Shown here: positions 1-9,448 of the stretch, in pieces
How the letters are laid out: each line of letters starts with the position of its first letter
How positions within the stretch are numbered: position 1 is the stretch's first letter
Assembly (NCBI RefSeq): GCF_002954715.1
Contig: NZ_MSCP01000002.1
Coordinates: 1,555,939-1,619,938 of the forward strand
Direction: 5' to 3'
DNA: 64,000 nt
From: Aliivibrio sifiae
GTDB taxonomy: Bacteria > Pseudomonadota > Gammaproteobacteria > Enterobacterales > Vibrionaceae
Made by a program: the position numbers and the translations under genes
The notes under the pieces: model-generated
What the model was told of the DNA's origin: nothing
The model's input: the letters and a program-made list of their open reading frames with translations, nothing else
Databases searched by the model: none

Positions 1-159
1 TCTTTCAAATAAAGAAATACCTAACCATTCTTCTAATAGTTTCACTTGTTGTCCTATAGCAGCAGGGGTAACGTTTAACTCTTTTGCCGCTAAAGAAAAA
101 CTCAAGTGACGAGCAGATGCTTCAAAGGCTTTTAATCCATTTAAGTGATTAAGCTTCAT
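1..159 (-). CDS. LysR-family regulator, N-terminal part (runs off window)
   Basis: The first 53 residues are visible and the gene continues beyond base 1. They form the winged helix-turn-helix of a LysR-type regulator, with the typical pattern [20 protein letters not shown] followed by [10 protein letters not shown] and ending in LFER. The wording resembles the GcvA-like subgroup. The ATG at 159 is followed directly by the conserved start of the domain. It is divergent from the cupin/amine-oxidase pair that starts at 288, with about 130 bases between, so it may control that pair; this is inference from position. The effector domain lies outside the window, so no ligand can be suggested. Confidence 0.85.
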   Translation of the reverse strand, partial: MKLNHLNGLKAFEASARHLSFSLAAKELNVTPAAIGQQVKLLEEWLGISLFER

Positions 160-287
160 TAACTCCCCCTTAACCAATTCATACCAATAAAGAAAAACTT
201 TAGTGAGAGTATAGAAGTTCTGATTTGTTACGCCTAGATAAAAATCAGACAATAAATTTAATCAACACACACTTATGCAGGTTTACC

Positions 288-962
288 ATGAAACTAAACA
301 CTGATTTTTCAAAACACGCAGATGCATTCTTTTCTCAATCAACTTGGGTTCCGTCACCAATAAAAGAAGTCTCTCGTAAAATGTTAGAACGTGATGGGGG
401 AGAGATTGCAACAGCCACTACCTTGGTTAACTATGAACCGAATAGTTATTTTTCTTCCCATGTTCATACTGGAGGAGAAGAGTTTTTAGTATTAGAGGGT
501 GTTTTTGCCGATGAGCATGGAGATTACCCTGTAGGTACTTATATGCGTAACCCTGTAGGAAGCTCACATGCTCCGGCAGTAAAAAAGGGCTGCATGATCC
601 TAGTTAAATTAGGACAATATCAAAAAGGCGATCACACGCCAGTTCATATCGATACACAAGCCCACACTTTCATCATGGATCCGATACGTGCTGGTGTTAC
701 GTTTCTAAAGTTACATACCTTTAAGAATGAAATAGTTCATCTTGAAGAGTGGCCAAAAAATCACACAATAGAACTTGATAATCAAGGCGGTATAGAAATT
801 TTAGTGCTTGAAGGAGAGTTCTCACACGATAATACAAGTTATCAAAAATTTGATTGGTTACGCTTACCTATTGGTCATTCATTACATGCAGTAATGAACA
901 ATAAACATTGTAAAGTCTGGATAAAAACAGGCCACCATTTACACCAAATTCAGCCTAAGTGA
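288..962 (+). CDS. Double-cupin protein, ChrR-type cupin
   Basis: A 224-residue soluble protein made of two cupin barrels. The first has a metal-binding pattern, HVHTGGEEFLVLEG, with a later GSSH histidine. The second, around IEILVLEGEF, keeps the fold but has lost the HxH pair. ChrR-like cupins are found as the C-terminal domain of anti-sigma factors and as stand-alone proteins; here no anti-sigma zinc domain is present. I start at the ATG at 288 because AGG lies about 7 bases upstream; a longer frame begins at 225 without a good site. It abuts the amine oxidase gene, whose start lies 9 bases after this stop, so the two are probably co-transcribed. Substrate unknown. Confidence 0.8.
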   Translation: MKLNTDFSKHADAFFSQSTWVPSPIKEVSRKMLERDGGEIATATTLVNYEPNSYFSSHVHTGGEEFLVLEGVFADEHGDYPVGTYMRNPVGSSHAPAVKKGCMILVKLGQYQKGDHTPVHIDTQAHTFIMDPIRAGVTFLKLHTFKNEIVHLEEWPKNHTIELDNQGGIEILVLEGEFSHDNTSYQKFDWLRLPIGHSLHAVMNNKHCKVWIKTGHHLHQIQPK

Positions 963-970
963 GAACTCAA

Positions 971-2077
971 ATGAAAACAGATTATCTTATTGTTGGCGCA
1001 GGACTAAGTGGCCTATACATCGCTCATCAACTTGAAAAAATGGGGAAGAATTTTCGTATTATAGAGGCCAGAGATCGTATTGGTGGGCGGATTTTATCAC
1101 ATCCAATCATCGATCCCGCGGCTGATTTATCATCCCTTGATTGCGTAGATATGGGACCATCTTGGTTTTGGCCACAAATGCATCCCCGTATTACACAGCT
1201 TATCGATAACTTAATGTTGCCTATTTTCCCACAGTATTCTCAAGGAGCGTATTTATTAGAAAATCAACAAAACAGCGCTCCTATTCGCTATGAATCAGGG
1301 TTTGAACAATCCCCAATATCGATGAGAATTGCAGGAGGGATGCAAAACCTTGTTGATTCATTACTCACCTCTTTACCTACTAATAAAGTTCAACTAAAAA
1401 GTACAGTGACTCAAATCGAACACAAAGAAAATGGGTATTCTTATGTCTCAGTCACTCAAAATAATAGGCAAAATATCATTGAAACAACCCATGTTATCTT
1501 TGCTTTACCATTACGCCTTTTAGCTGACAGCATTGCCTTTACACCGAATTTACCAACAAAGGTAAAACACCATTTTAAATCAACCTCAACCTGGATGGCT
1601 GCTCACGCCAAATTCTTTGCGGTCTATAACACCCCCTTCTGGCAAAAAGAGGGATTATCAGGCTCTGCAAGCAGTCACATAGGCCCATTAGTCGAAATAC
1701 ATGATGCGAGTACATTTGATGGTATTGGGGCGTTATTTGGCTTTGTAGGAGTTGATGCGGCAACACGAATAAAAGCTGGTGATGCACTCATTAAACAAGC
1801 GGCAATAGAACAACTCACTCGGATTTTTGGAGAGCAAGCAAACCACCCTATTGATGTAAAGCTAATAGATTGGAGTCAAGAGCCTTATACTGCAACGATA
1901 GAAGATCACCAAGCACCGACAACCCACCCTCGCTATGGCTTACCTTCAGCTGCAAAACAATTGGGTCAATTGCATTGGTATTTTGCAGGTACTGAAGCTG
2001 CACAAGAAAATGGAGGGTATTTAGAAGGCGCATTAGAAGCAGCTGACGCCGTAATTTCTGCCCTCAATCTACACTAA
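971..2077 (+). CDS. FAD-dependent amine oxidase family protein
   Basis: A 368-residue flavoprotein. The N-terminus carries the dinucleotide-binding motif IVGAGLSGLYIA followed by the EARDRIGGR motif typical of the amine oxidase/protoporphyrinogen oxidase superfamily. The C-terminus has the matching FAD motif WYFAGTEAAQENGGYLEGA. These families oxidise amines or related C-N and C-C bonds with FAD and release hydrogen peroxide; the substrate here cannot be read from sequence. A GTG at 959 overlaps the preceding stop, but the ATG at 971 gives a normal N-terminus and is preferred. It forms a two-gene unit with the upstream cupin protein and is closed by a clear hairpin. Confidence 0.85.
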   Translation: MKTDYLIVGAGLSGLYIAHQLEKMGKNFRIIEARDRIGGRILSHPIIDPAADLSSLDCVDMGPSWFWPQMHPRITQLIDNLMLPIFPQYSQGAYLLENQQNSAPIRYESGFEQSPISMRIAGGMQNLVDSLLTSLPTNKVQLKSTVTQIEHKENGYSYVSVTQNNRQNIIETTHVIFALPLRLLADSIAFTPNLPTKVKHHFKSTSTWMAAHAKFFAVYNTPFWQKEGLSGSASSHIGPLVEIHDASTFDGIGALFGFVGVDAATRIKAGDALIKQAAIEQLTRIFGEQANHPIDVKLIDWSQEPYTATIEDHQAPTTHPRYGLPSAAKQLGQLHWYFAGTEAAQENGGYLEGALEAADAVISALNLH

Positions 2078-2086
2078 AAACAAAAA

Positions 2087-2110
2087 GGCCAAGTCATTAA
2101 TAACTTGGCC
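2087..2110. terminator. Bidirectional terminator, amine oxidase / pepE
   Basis: GGCCAAGT pairs with ACTTGGCC, with an A-tract to the left and a T-rich stretch to the right. It lies between the convergent amine oxidase and pepE genes and can serve both. Confidence 0.85.
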
Positions 2111-2144
2111 TTCTATTAGTGTCTGACGCTACAAACTAAGTAAC

Positions 2145-2882
2145 TTAACAGCTGTGTTCCATTAAGAACTGAACATCATCTTCTGCGCTGTAATACACAG
2201 GTTCTTTACCATGAGAGAACAATTTAAGTGGTTTCTCATTCGCGGTATGGTAGCTCAATTTACCATCAAGAATGTGTAACCATGTACCTTCAGGAATACC
2301 AACCACTGGCTCGTGTTTATTCACTTCTAGGAACTCTTGAATACGTTCGTCACGAGTTTCACCAAAATGCCCCTCAACCGATGCTTCTAGATAATGAGGG
2401 TTGATTTGGAATGGCACTAAGTTTAGCGAAGGAAGAATCGCTCCTGTAATGATAGGCATATCATTGGTTGTACGGATTGTAGGACAACCAATATTTGTAC
2501 CCGCACTCCAACCAATATAAGGAGTTCCGTTGTCCAATACTGCTTTTCTAATTGGCCCCACTAAACCTAAGTCATGCAATGTTTTGTTTAGCACCCACGT
2601 ATTACCGCCACTTACTAAAATGCCATCTGCTTCTTGGATCGTTTTGACTGGGTCTTCTGAACGGTGCAAGCCGGTTACTTTACAATCTAAACCTAGATGA
2701 TCAAACGTTTGTTGAACCATAGCAACACGGTCATCATGGCTAGAGCGAATAACAGCGTATGGGATAAGTACGAGATTTTTCGCTTTAGTGCGTTGAATTT
2801 GCTCTACAATTGCTTCACTCGCAAATTCCATCACGTAGTTGTTACCAGAAATCTTGCCGTTACTTAATAATAAAATATCCAT
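2145..2882 (-). CDS. pepE: Peptidase E, alpha-aspartyl dipeptidase
   Basis: 245 residues, MEROPS family S51. The nucleophile motif GWSAGTN places Ser126. Asp141 and His163 sit at the same spacing as the Asp135 and His157 reported for E. coli PepE (229 residues, Ser120), a constant offset of six. The SGGNTW motif near residue 91 is also typical. PepE hydrolyses dipeptides with an N-terminal aspartate in the cytoplasm and belongs to the class I glutamine amidotransferase-like fold. It is convergent with the amine oxidase and shares its terminator. The gene stands alone; the next gene upstream is divergent across 316 bases. Confidence 0.95.
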   Translation of the reverse strand: MDILLLSNGKISGNNYVMEFASEAIVEQIQRTKAKNLVLIPYAVIRSSHDDRVAMVQQTFDHLGLDCKVTGLHRSEDPVKTIQEADGILVSGGNTWVLNKTLHDLGLVGPIRKAVLDNGTPYIGWSAGTNIGCPTIRTTNDMPIITGAILPSLNLVPFQINPHYLEASVEGHFGETRDERIQEFLEVNKHEPVVGIPEGTWLHILDGKLSYHTANEKPLKLFSHGKEPVYYSAEDDVQFLMEHSC

Positions 2883-3198
2883 TTCTTACTGCCTTATGTC
2901 TATTTAACATCGCTTTTTAATGTCATCTAACTCGAGAAAAACAAGCGATAGGATTACGAAAGATGCAAAAACCATATCAGAAATAATGACCCAAAAACTT
3001 GTGTTAGATCGTATCTGTAGTCTATAAATTATGTCGAAACTGAAAGAAATAGTACCGTCATCACAAACAAGACAGAAAATAACTGCTCACCAAAACTTGT
3101 GAGAAAGCAGAATATAGGCATAATGCCTTTTAAATTTTATTCATAGTTCAAAAATACGTCACAAATCGCGACGTTTACCTAGGCTCATATGAGGTGCA
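2883..3198. other. Intergenic region pepE / RIO kinase
   Basis: 316 bases without an open frame of note between two divergent genes. It must hold both promoters. I see no riboswitch, hairpin or repeat I can support. Confidence 0.5.
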
Positions 3199-4056
3199 AT
3201 GAAAATACCAAACAGATTACTACCATTAGTTGAAGATGGTTTAATAGATGAAGTTCTAACCCAATTAATGAGTGGTAAAGAAGCCTCGGTCTACATTGTA
3301 CGTAGTGGCGATAATATTCAATGTGCCAAAGTCTACAAAGAGATTGAACAACGTAGCTTTAAACAAGCGGTAGCGTATCGTGAAGGACGAAAAGTAAAAA
3401 ACAGTCGTCGTGCTCGCGCAATGGAAAAAGGCTCTAAATTCGGACGAGACGAGCAAGAAAAAGTATGGCAAAACGCAGAAATTGATGCGCTATACAAATT
3501 ATCAGAAGCAGACGTTCGTGTACCAACACCTTATGGTTGTTTTGATGGTGTTCTATTAATGGAATTAGTGACTAACGATGAAGGCGCTGTCGCCCCTCGT
3601 TTAAACGACATTACTTTAACGAAAGAACAAGCATTGCGTGATCATGATTTAATGATCCAATACGTCACTCGTATGTTGTGTGTTGGTATTGTGCATGGGG
3701 ATTTGTCAGAATTTAACGTATTAGTTGATCACCTTGGACCTGTGATTATCGATTTACCTCAAGCGGTAGATGCATCAGCAAACAATAATGCGAAATGGAT
3801 GCTGGAACGTGATGTAAACAACATGACGACTTACTATGGCCAATATGCTCCAGAGTTGCTTGGCACTGAATACGCTAAAGAAATGTGGGCATTGTATGAA
3901 ATCGGTGAACTATCGCCAAATACCAAGCTTACTGGTGTATTTATCGATGACGGTAAAGATGCTGATGTTGACGGTCTAATGGCTGAAATTAACGCCGTAA
4001 TGGAAGAAGCTCGTTTACGTAAAGAGCGTCAACTCGAAGATCAAGATCTCGATTAA
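3199..4056 (+). CDS. RIO1-family serine protein kinase
   Basis: 285 residues with an atypical protein kinase fold. The loop SGKEASVYIV (about 25-34) and Lys44 match the nucleotide site. The catalytic loop HGDLSEFN (166-173) supplies Asp168 and Asn173, and IDLPQ (184-188) replaces the DFG motif, which is the RIO signature. RIO kinases in archaea and eukaryotes act in ribosome maturation; the bacterial members (PA4780-like) are much less understood. The C-terminus is charged and likely disordered. It is convergent with the small hydrolase, with only 9 bases between the stops, and no terminator is obvious there. Confidence 0.9.
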   Translation: MKIPNRLLPLVEDGLIDEVLTQLMSGKEASVYIVRSGDNIQCAKVYKEIEQRSFKQAVAYREGRKVKNSRRARAMEKGSKFGRDEQEKVWQNAEIDALYKLSEADVRVPTPYGCFDGVLLMELVTNDEGAVAPRLNDITLTKEQALRDHDLMIQYVTRMLCVGIVHGDLSEFNVLVDHLGPVIIDLPQAVDASANNNAKWMLERDVNNMTTYYGQYAPELLGTEYAKEMWALYEIGELSPNTKLTGVFIDDGKDADVDGLMAEINAVMEEARLRKERQLEDQDLD

Positions 4057-4065
4057 TTAAATAGA

Positions 4066-4749
4066 CTACATACTCAACGTTTCGTTGGCAGATGATGGAT
4101 TATCTGCCTTATAGTTCCCCCTAGCCTCTTCCTCTTCTCTTTTAAACTTATGGTTCTCAATAAAGTAATCTACTTGATTAACTGTATCTGTCGCATAAAT
4201 CAAACTGGTATGAGAATGGTTTAAACACAGATGGTCTGTCAGCTCTGGCAACAATGTTTCCTCTACAGTTACCGTGCCATCAGAGGGTTGCTTATCTCTA
4301 ATAATAGAAGATCGGATACCAATAGACATTGTTCCTGCAATAGAACCCACAGGACAATCTACCGTCAGCTTATTCACATCAATTAATCCCTGCTCTTTTG
4401 AGCTTCCTAAAATAAAGCCTAGTTTCATGTTTTTCAGCTCTTTAGCAATTGAAGAGCCTTGAAGTGGGGAACCAATCGTTACAACAGAGTCTATTGGCGT
4501 ATTTTTATCTTGGTGAGAATTAACAAAGTGCACAGCAAGAATACCACCAAGACTGTGGCCGACAATGACATTCTTTTTAGATACAGATAAGCAATTATGG
4601 ATACGTTTAAAAAGTAAGGTTTCATTAATACGTAAAGAATTATAAGTAATGACTTGTACTGTATGGCCTCGCTTTCTCAATCGAGAGGCTAATGGTTTCA
4701 TTACGACACCATGCATGTACAGTCCATGCAACACAACTATATTCGCCAT
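4066..4749 (-). CDS. Alpha/beta-hydrolase, lipase-like
   Basis: 227 residues with an alpha/beta-hydrolase core. It opens with a beta strand leading into VVLHGLYMH, has the nucleophile elbow GHSLGG (Ser66), and offers Asp157 (SDGTVT) and a histidine near 178-180 (NHSHTSLIY) as the other triad members. No signal peptide is seen, so a cytoplasmic role is expected. The resemblance is to short lipase-like or PGAP1-like hydrolases; the substrate is unknown. I chose the second of two adjacent start codons (GTG at 4752, ATG at 4749) because AAGGATA precedes it at a good distance. Confidence 0.75.
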   Translation of the reverse strand: MANIVVLHGLYMHGVVMKPLASRLRKRGHTVQVITYNSLRINETLLFKRIHNCLSVSKKNVIVGHSLGGILAVHFVNSHQDKNTPIDSVVTIGSPLQGSSIAKELKNMKLGFILGSSKEQGLIDVNKLTVDCPVGSIAGTMSIGIRSSIIRDKQPSDGTVTVEETLLPELTDHLCLNHSHTSLIYATDTVNQVDYFIENHKFKREEEEARGNYKADNPSSANETLSM

Positions 4750-4892
4750 CACTTATCCTTAAATAAAACTCTTTAGCTTTGACTATATCAAGGGCTGATA
4801 GTTCTAACGTATTAGATATATCATTTATCACGACTCACTACATGCTTAGTTTACAAATCGCGATCCAGCACAAACTATTGAATTAAATGGTA

Positions 4893-5978
4893 TTAATTAT
4901 TAATAGAATCTGAACTTTCTTCTGCTTCATTATTCAACCAAACCGTAAATAATTGATACGTTAAACTCAGAACTACAGCTCCAACAAATAATCCCACAAT
5001 GCCAGACATCGCCATTCCACCTAGAGCACCAAGTAAAATAACAATCATAGGGATATGAGAGCCACGGCTTAATAAAATCGGTTTTAAAACCGCATCACTG
5101 CTGCTTACTAATACACACCAAACTGCAAAAAGTACGCCAGAAGTGGTGGTATCAACACTGAAAACATAAAAAATAATAGGTAAAAGTACCAAAATTGGTG
5201 GTAACTGAATAATGGCAAAAACAAGAACCAAAAATATCCATAATCCCAATGCCGGAGCAGGAATACCGATCACCGCCATCCCTAAACCTGCCATCATTGT
5301 TTGTATGACAGCAACACCAATTACCCCTTGAACGACACTTCTAATCGTCGTTTTAGATAATTTAGTTAGCTCCTCACCGTGTGCACCAGTCAAACGATTT
5401 GAAACCAGAATAAACGCGCGTTCACATTTAGCTGCATTCGCCATAAAGACGCCCGCAATAATGGTAGAAATAATAAACTGAATAAATCCACCGCCCAGAG
5501 AACCGACGATAGAGGCGGCTTTACTCGCAACCACTTTCACTTCTGCACTGTATTTAAAAAGCAAACTTTCAAGGTTTGAAGAAGCTAATGACATAAAAGA
5601 ATACGCTTCATTACCAATAATAGGCCACTCTTGCATACTGGCTTTCGGTTTAGGAATTGCAATAGTGCCATCTTGGTAACCTAAAAACAGCTCAGTACCA
5701 CTGGTATAAATTCCTGTTGATAAGGCGACTAACGGGATCAACAGTAATAACACACCAATAATAGTTAAAATAATACTGACCTTACTTTCACTAACTCGTG
5801 TTTTTTTACTACAGAAAGCAACAATAGGATATATAGCCGTTGCAATAATCCCGCCCCAAATCATCAATAACAGAAAAGGCTTTAAAATAGAGAAACACCA
5901 CAAAACCAAAACCGCAAGGGCACTAATTTTAATAAAGGCATCAATCGCTTGATTAGAGAAATTATGTTCGAGTTTCAT
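4893..5978 (-). CDS. AI-2E family transporter (PerM/YdiK type)
   Basis: 361-residue integral membrane protein with about seven or eight hydrophobic segments: two early ones, a pair around residues 70-95, and a long hydrophobic second half containing the conserved glycine-rich PPILVLLP and PILLSRG regions. This is the UPF0118/AI-2E exporter family. Some members have been linked to autoinducer-2 export and others to sodium/proton exchange, so the substrate should not be assumed. AAGGA lies six bases before the third codon of the longest frame, so I start at 5978. It is transcribed in the same direction as yddG, about 60 bases downstream of it. Confidence 0.85.
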   Translation of the reverse strand: MKLEHNFSNQAIDAFIKISALAVLVLWCFSILKPFLLLMIWGGIIATAIYPIVAFCSKKTRVSESKVSIILTIIGVLLLLIPLVALSTGIYTSGTELFLGYQDGTIAIPKPKASMQEWPIIGNEAYSFMSLASSNLESLLFKYSAEVKVVASKAASIVGSLGGGFIQFIISTIIAGVFMANAAKCERAFILVSNRLTGAHGEELTKLSKTTIRSVVQGVIGVAVIQTMMAGLGMAVIGIPAPALGLWIFLVLVFAIIQLPPILVLLPIIFYVFSVDTTTSGVLFAVWCVLVSSSDAVLKPILLSRGSHIPMIVILLGALGGMAMSGIVGLFVGAVVLSLTYQLFTVWLNNEAEESSDSINN

Positions 5979-6039
5979 CAACATTCCTTGTCACAAAAAA
6001 GGGCATTTTATTCATAATAGGGCTTACCACAATCAAAAG

Positions 6040-6927
6040 TTAACTCTTCTCTCTGGTAAACCACCAACATAATAGTGACGCAATAGTAACCATTATAACG
6101 CCTTGCCAAAATTGAATTGTTAGCTCAATGTCTAAAATCCACGCAGAAAAGAAAGTAGACAATATCGGTGTGAAATATGAGAAAGTAGCTAAAAGCACCA
6201 TGTTGCCACCAATAATACCGATATTCCATAAAGCGTAACCACTGCCCATAATCATACCGGCAAGCAAGAGATCAATAACTGCACTGCTTGTCATAACAAT
6301 CGCCCCCTCATCGCTCACTGCGTATTTAATCCATAACGCTAATGCTGTTGCAATAAAAAACCACGTAATGGCATTTTTTCCATTCGCTAATTTTTTAGTA
6401 ATATTGCAATAAATAGCCCAAAGGAATGCACCCGTAAATGCCAAGCTATAGCTAGCAGGATTACTTGCTGCATTCTCTATTAATTGAGTTATTGATAATC
6501 CTTGATCGCCACTTAATGTCCAAGCAACCCCAAAAAATGACAATAATATGGCAGGATAAATAACCTTATTCACTGGTTTATGGCTTGCCAAAACCGCAAA
6601 TAATACCGTTAACGACGGCCACAAATAATTAATAATGCTCATTTCTACTGCTTGGTTACGGCTATTCGCCATTCCTAATGCCAATGATAAACACATTTCA
6701 TAACTGACAAATAACCCACCACCAATCAATAAATAGCGTAGGGAAAATACACTAAGCTTAGGAAGCCCCATTACGAGCACTAAAAATAGCGAACCCACGC
6801 TATAAATCATTGCAGCACCACCAATTGGCCCTAATTGTTCCGTAACATTGCGAATTAATCCAACAATCATGCTCCAAAATAAAATAGCAGCACAACCAGC
6901 GATCGTATATTTATATGAGGTATTCAA
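6040..6927 (-). CDS. yddG: DMT-family aromatic amino acid exporter YddG
   Basis: 295 residues, ten predicted membrane segments arranged as two EamA repeats. Recognised as YddG from the overall pattern, including LFVSYEMCLSLALGMANSR, the INYLWPSLTVL segment and the GYALWNIGI segment. YddG proteins export aromatic amino acids and other amphipathic compounds across the inner membrane, and the fold has been solved for a homologue. The ORF starts in a clean membrane segment after a short polar tail. The upstream neighbour is a divergent chemoreceptor; the downstream AI-2E-type gene may share its transcript. Confidence 0.85.
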   Translation of the reverse strand: MNTSYKYTIAGCAAILFWSMIVGLIRNVTEQLGPIGGAAMIYSVGSLFLVLVMGLPKLSVFSLRYLLIGGGLFVSYEMCLSLALGMANSRNQAVEMSIINYLWPSLTVLFAVLASHKPVNKVIYPAILLSFFGVAWTLSGDQGLSITQLIENAASNPASYSLAFTGAFLWAIYCNITKKLANGKNAITWFFIATALALWIKYAVSDEGAIVMTSSAVIDLLLAGMIMGSGYALWNIGIIGGNMVLLATFSYFTPILSTFFSAWILDIELTIQFWQGVIMVTIASLLCWWFTREKS

Positions 6928-7183
6928 TTTAGGCGTTTCCTAACAATAAAAAGCAGCAGCGCTACTTTATCATTTAAATAAGAAATTATATTCATAATAT
7001 AAATAAAAATGGCACGGAGAATGCTTGACAAATGCACAAGTCAAATACTTCTTTCATTCCTATTATTATCTTCAATGTAATATTTATGACATGATTTATT
7101 TCGGAGCTTAAAATTATTATGACAAAGTTTGAATATTACTATTCACCAAATCATCATTACATAACTAAAAAGATGGAACTCAC

Positions 7184-9070
7184 ATGCTAAAAAACTTATC
7201 GCTTAAAAACAAACTAGCTATATCAGCTAGTGCTGCAATTATACTCGGGGGAGTATTAGTTGAAGCCCTATCGTTTAATGCTTCTTTAGGGCGTTTAGAT
7301 ACTGAAGTAGAGCAACGCTTAGAAAGTACGACAGCATCTTATAATCAATACGTTACTGATTGGATTTTATCTAAAGAACGAGCACTAACCTCATTACCTC
7401 AAGAAGCAAATGCGGATGCTATCGTTGTTCACTTAAAACAAGTTCGCGACTCTGCAAAGTTTGATAATGTCTTCCTTGCTTACCCAGACGGTTCTCAAGC
7501 TAATGCAAATGGTGTGATCCTTCCACCTGGTAATGATGACCCAAGAAAATGGGGGTGGTATACAAATGCAGTTGCGGCTCCTTCAAAAGTATTTATGGAC
7601 AATCCAACCGTTGCCGCAGCAACAGGGGCAAATGTTGTTTCTTTAGGTAAAGCGTTAAACCTTCATGGTCAACAAGTCGTTCTTGGTGCAGATGTTGAGA
7701 TCACCGATATGCTAAACAGTATGGAAAAAGTGATTATTCCAGGTGACGGATTTATGTTTATTGCTAATAATAAAGGCAATATTTTTACTCATCCAAATAC
7801 AAAACTTCTGAATAAATCAGTCTCAACTTTAGGCCTAGATTTTTCAACAATCCAACAAGCAACAAACAGTAACTCTGACATCTCTATTGAATTGGATGGA
7901 GAGAAATACATTATGTATGCTCAAAAAATTGATGGTACGAGTTTAATTACAGTGAGCGTCATTAATTATGACTCGTTAGTTGCCCCTCTATTTGATGCGG
8001 TATCAGGTCAAGTACTGGTAACGGCAATTGTTGTCATTATTTGTACGTTATTATTCAACCTACTGTGTAATATCTTATTCCGCCCGTTAAACAATGTATC
8101 TCAAGCACTTGCACAAATTGCAAACGGCAGTGGTGATTTAACTCAACGAATCCATGTTGAAAATAAAGATGAAGTGGGCGAACTAGCGAATAACTTCAAT
8201 ACTTTTGTGGAAAGCTTACAACAACTTATTCAGCATATCCGTCAGCAATCTCAACAATTAACAGAAGGTTCTGAACAAAGTACTAACCGTGCAAACAATT
8301 CAGTTAAAGAGCTTAATCTTCAACAACAAGAAATCACAATGGTTGCCACTGCAGTAACAGAAATGGCATCAGCTACTCGTGAAATAGCCTCTCATGCAGA
8401 GCAGACTGCGGAAGCAGCTCAAAACTCATCAAGCAGTACTCAAAAAGGCCATTCTCTTGTTATTGAAACAAAAGCATCAATCAATAATCTAGCGAATGAA
8501 GTGAATGAAGCAAGCATGGTAATCAGTGAGCTTCAACAGCACTCTCAAGAGATCAATACCGTATTGGCAACGATTCAAGGTATCGCTGAACAAACGAATT
8601 TATTAGCACTAAATGCCGCTATTGAAGCAGCACGAGCTGGAGAGCAAGGGCGCGGCTTTGCTGTTGTTGCCGATGAAGTTCGTGTGTTATCCCAACGCAC
8701 TCACACTTCAACTGAAGAGATTAAATCAACGATTGATATCCTTCAACAAACAACAAGTCGTGCCGTTAACTTAATGCAAAGCAGCTCTGAACTAGCAAAT
8801 AGCTCAGTAGAAGACGCAGACAGAGCAACACTGGCACTAGAAGAGATTAGTTCATCCGTCACTTTAATCAGCGATATGGCGACTCAAATTGCGACCGCCG
8901 CTGAAGAACAAACGCACGTAACTGGCGAAATAACTCAAAATGTAACGTCAATTAAAGATGTAACCGATCTGCTTGTTATTGATTCAACAGACAGCTTAAC
9001 TCAATCTAATTCACTTAAAGAACAAGCCATTGATTTAAGTGAAAAGGTAGCAACCTTTAAATTATCGTAA
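7184..9070 (+). CDS. Methyl-accepting chemotaxis protein
   Basis: 628-residue chemoreceptor. Order: a membrane segment near the N-terminus, a periplasmic sensor of about 240 residues of the double-Cache type (motif KWGWYTNA, then [18 protein letters not shown]), a second membrane segment near 275-300, a HAMP domain, and a long cytoplasmic signalling domain. The highly conserved hairpin tip, reading [20 protein letters not shown] and on through [12 protein letters not shown], covers about residues 467-503. It would pass ligand state to CheA/CheW. No C-terminal CheR-binding pentapeptide is present. The ligand is unknown; dCache sensors often bind amino acids or organic acids. Monocistronic, ended by a perfect 10-base-pair hairpin. 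Confidence 0.95.
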   Translation: MLKNLSLKNKLAISASAAIILGGVLVEALSFNASLGRLDTEVEQRLESTTASYNQYVTDWILSKERALTSLPQEANADAIVVHLKQVRDSAKFDNVFLAYPDGSQANANGVILPPGNDDPRKWGWYTNAVAAPSKVFMDNPTVAAATGANVVSLGKALNLHGQQVVLGADVEITDMLNSMEKVIIPGDGFMFIANNKGNIFTHPNTKLLNKSVSTLGLDFSTIQQATNSNSDISIELDGEKYIMYAQKIDGTSLITVSVINYDSLVAPLFDAVSGQVLVTAIVVIICTLLFNLLCNILFRPLNNVSQALAQIANGSGDLTQRIHVENKDEVGELANNFNTFVESLQQLIQHIRQQSQQLTEGSEQSTNRANNSVKELNLQQQEITMVATAVTEMASATREIASHAEQTAEAAQNSSSSTQKGHSLVIETKASINNLANEVNEASMVISELQQHSQEINTVLATIQGIAEQTNLLALNAAIEAARAGEQGRGFAVVADEVRVLSQRTHTSTEEIKSTIDILQQTTSRAVNLMQSSSELANSSVEDADRATLALEEISSSVTLISDMATQIATAAEEQTHVTGEITQNVTSIKDVTDLLVIDSTDSLTQSNSLKEQAIDLSEKVATFKLS

Positions 9071-9085
9071 ACACTCTAAATGATA

Positions 9086-9110
9086 GAGGTGGTGATTAAC
9101 TCACCACCTC
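9086..9110 (+). terminator. Terminator of the chemoreceptor gene
   Basis: GAGGTGGTGA pairs perfectly with TCACCACCTC around a 5-base loop. It lies inside the last codons of the opposite-strand zinc-ribbon gene, whose stop codon occupies the loop. Confidence 0.75.
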
Positions 9111-9266
9111 TACTGTTTTATGTTGAGGGCCTAAATACGTACCTTCATCAATATAATACCGTAATGACTCTTCACACTCTGGGCATTCAAAAATCTCATT
9201 AGGCTCAATGGTTTCGTCTTCAACCCATTCCCAACCAATATGCTCTTCACAGCTTGGACATTCCAT
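9096..9266 (-). CDS. Small zinc-ribbon protein, 56 residues
   Basis: A 56-residue acidic protein starting MECPSCEEHIGWEW and with a second pair FECPECEESL. The two CxxC pairs, about 22 residues apart, would hold one zinc ion in a rubredoxin-like ribbon. The C-terminus ends KTVEVVS. Such tiny ribbons are often nucleic-acid or protein adaptors, but I cannot name a function. The reading frame was found by translating the opposite strand; the cysteine pattern and the AGA-rich region upstream of the start make it convincing. The 3' end overlaps the chemoreceptor terminator. It is divergent from the next LysR gene, with an octamer repeat in between. Confidence 0.75.
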   Translation of the reverse strand: MECPSCEEHIGWEWVEDETIEPNEIFECPECEESLRYYIDEGTYLGPQHKTVEVVS

Positions 9267-9312
9267 TTCTATCTCTTATAAAAATTTTCCACAAGTATAA
9301 TATCAATCAGAT

Positions 9313-9350
9313 TGAATACTTGAATACTTGAATACTTGAATACTTGAATA
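9313..9350. repeat. Octamer tandem repeat (TGAATACT)4.75
   Basis: Four exact copies of TGAATACT and a partial fifth run from 9313 to 9350, in the 182-base space between the divergent zinc-ribbon and LysR genes. Repeats of this kind can change copy number by slippage and alter promoter spacing. Confidence 0.95.
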
Positions 9351-9448
9351 TTATGTCTACTAAACACATAAAATTATCAGTTATTTTTAATATCATAATA
9401 TTTTGTTATATTAAAACATCATAAGATAACGACTGATTTTGGTGATCT

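Noticed and set aside
9313..9350. CRISPR-like array
   Set aside because: The repeats are eight bases and directly adjacent, with no spacers and no cas genes in the window.
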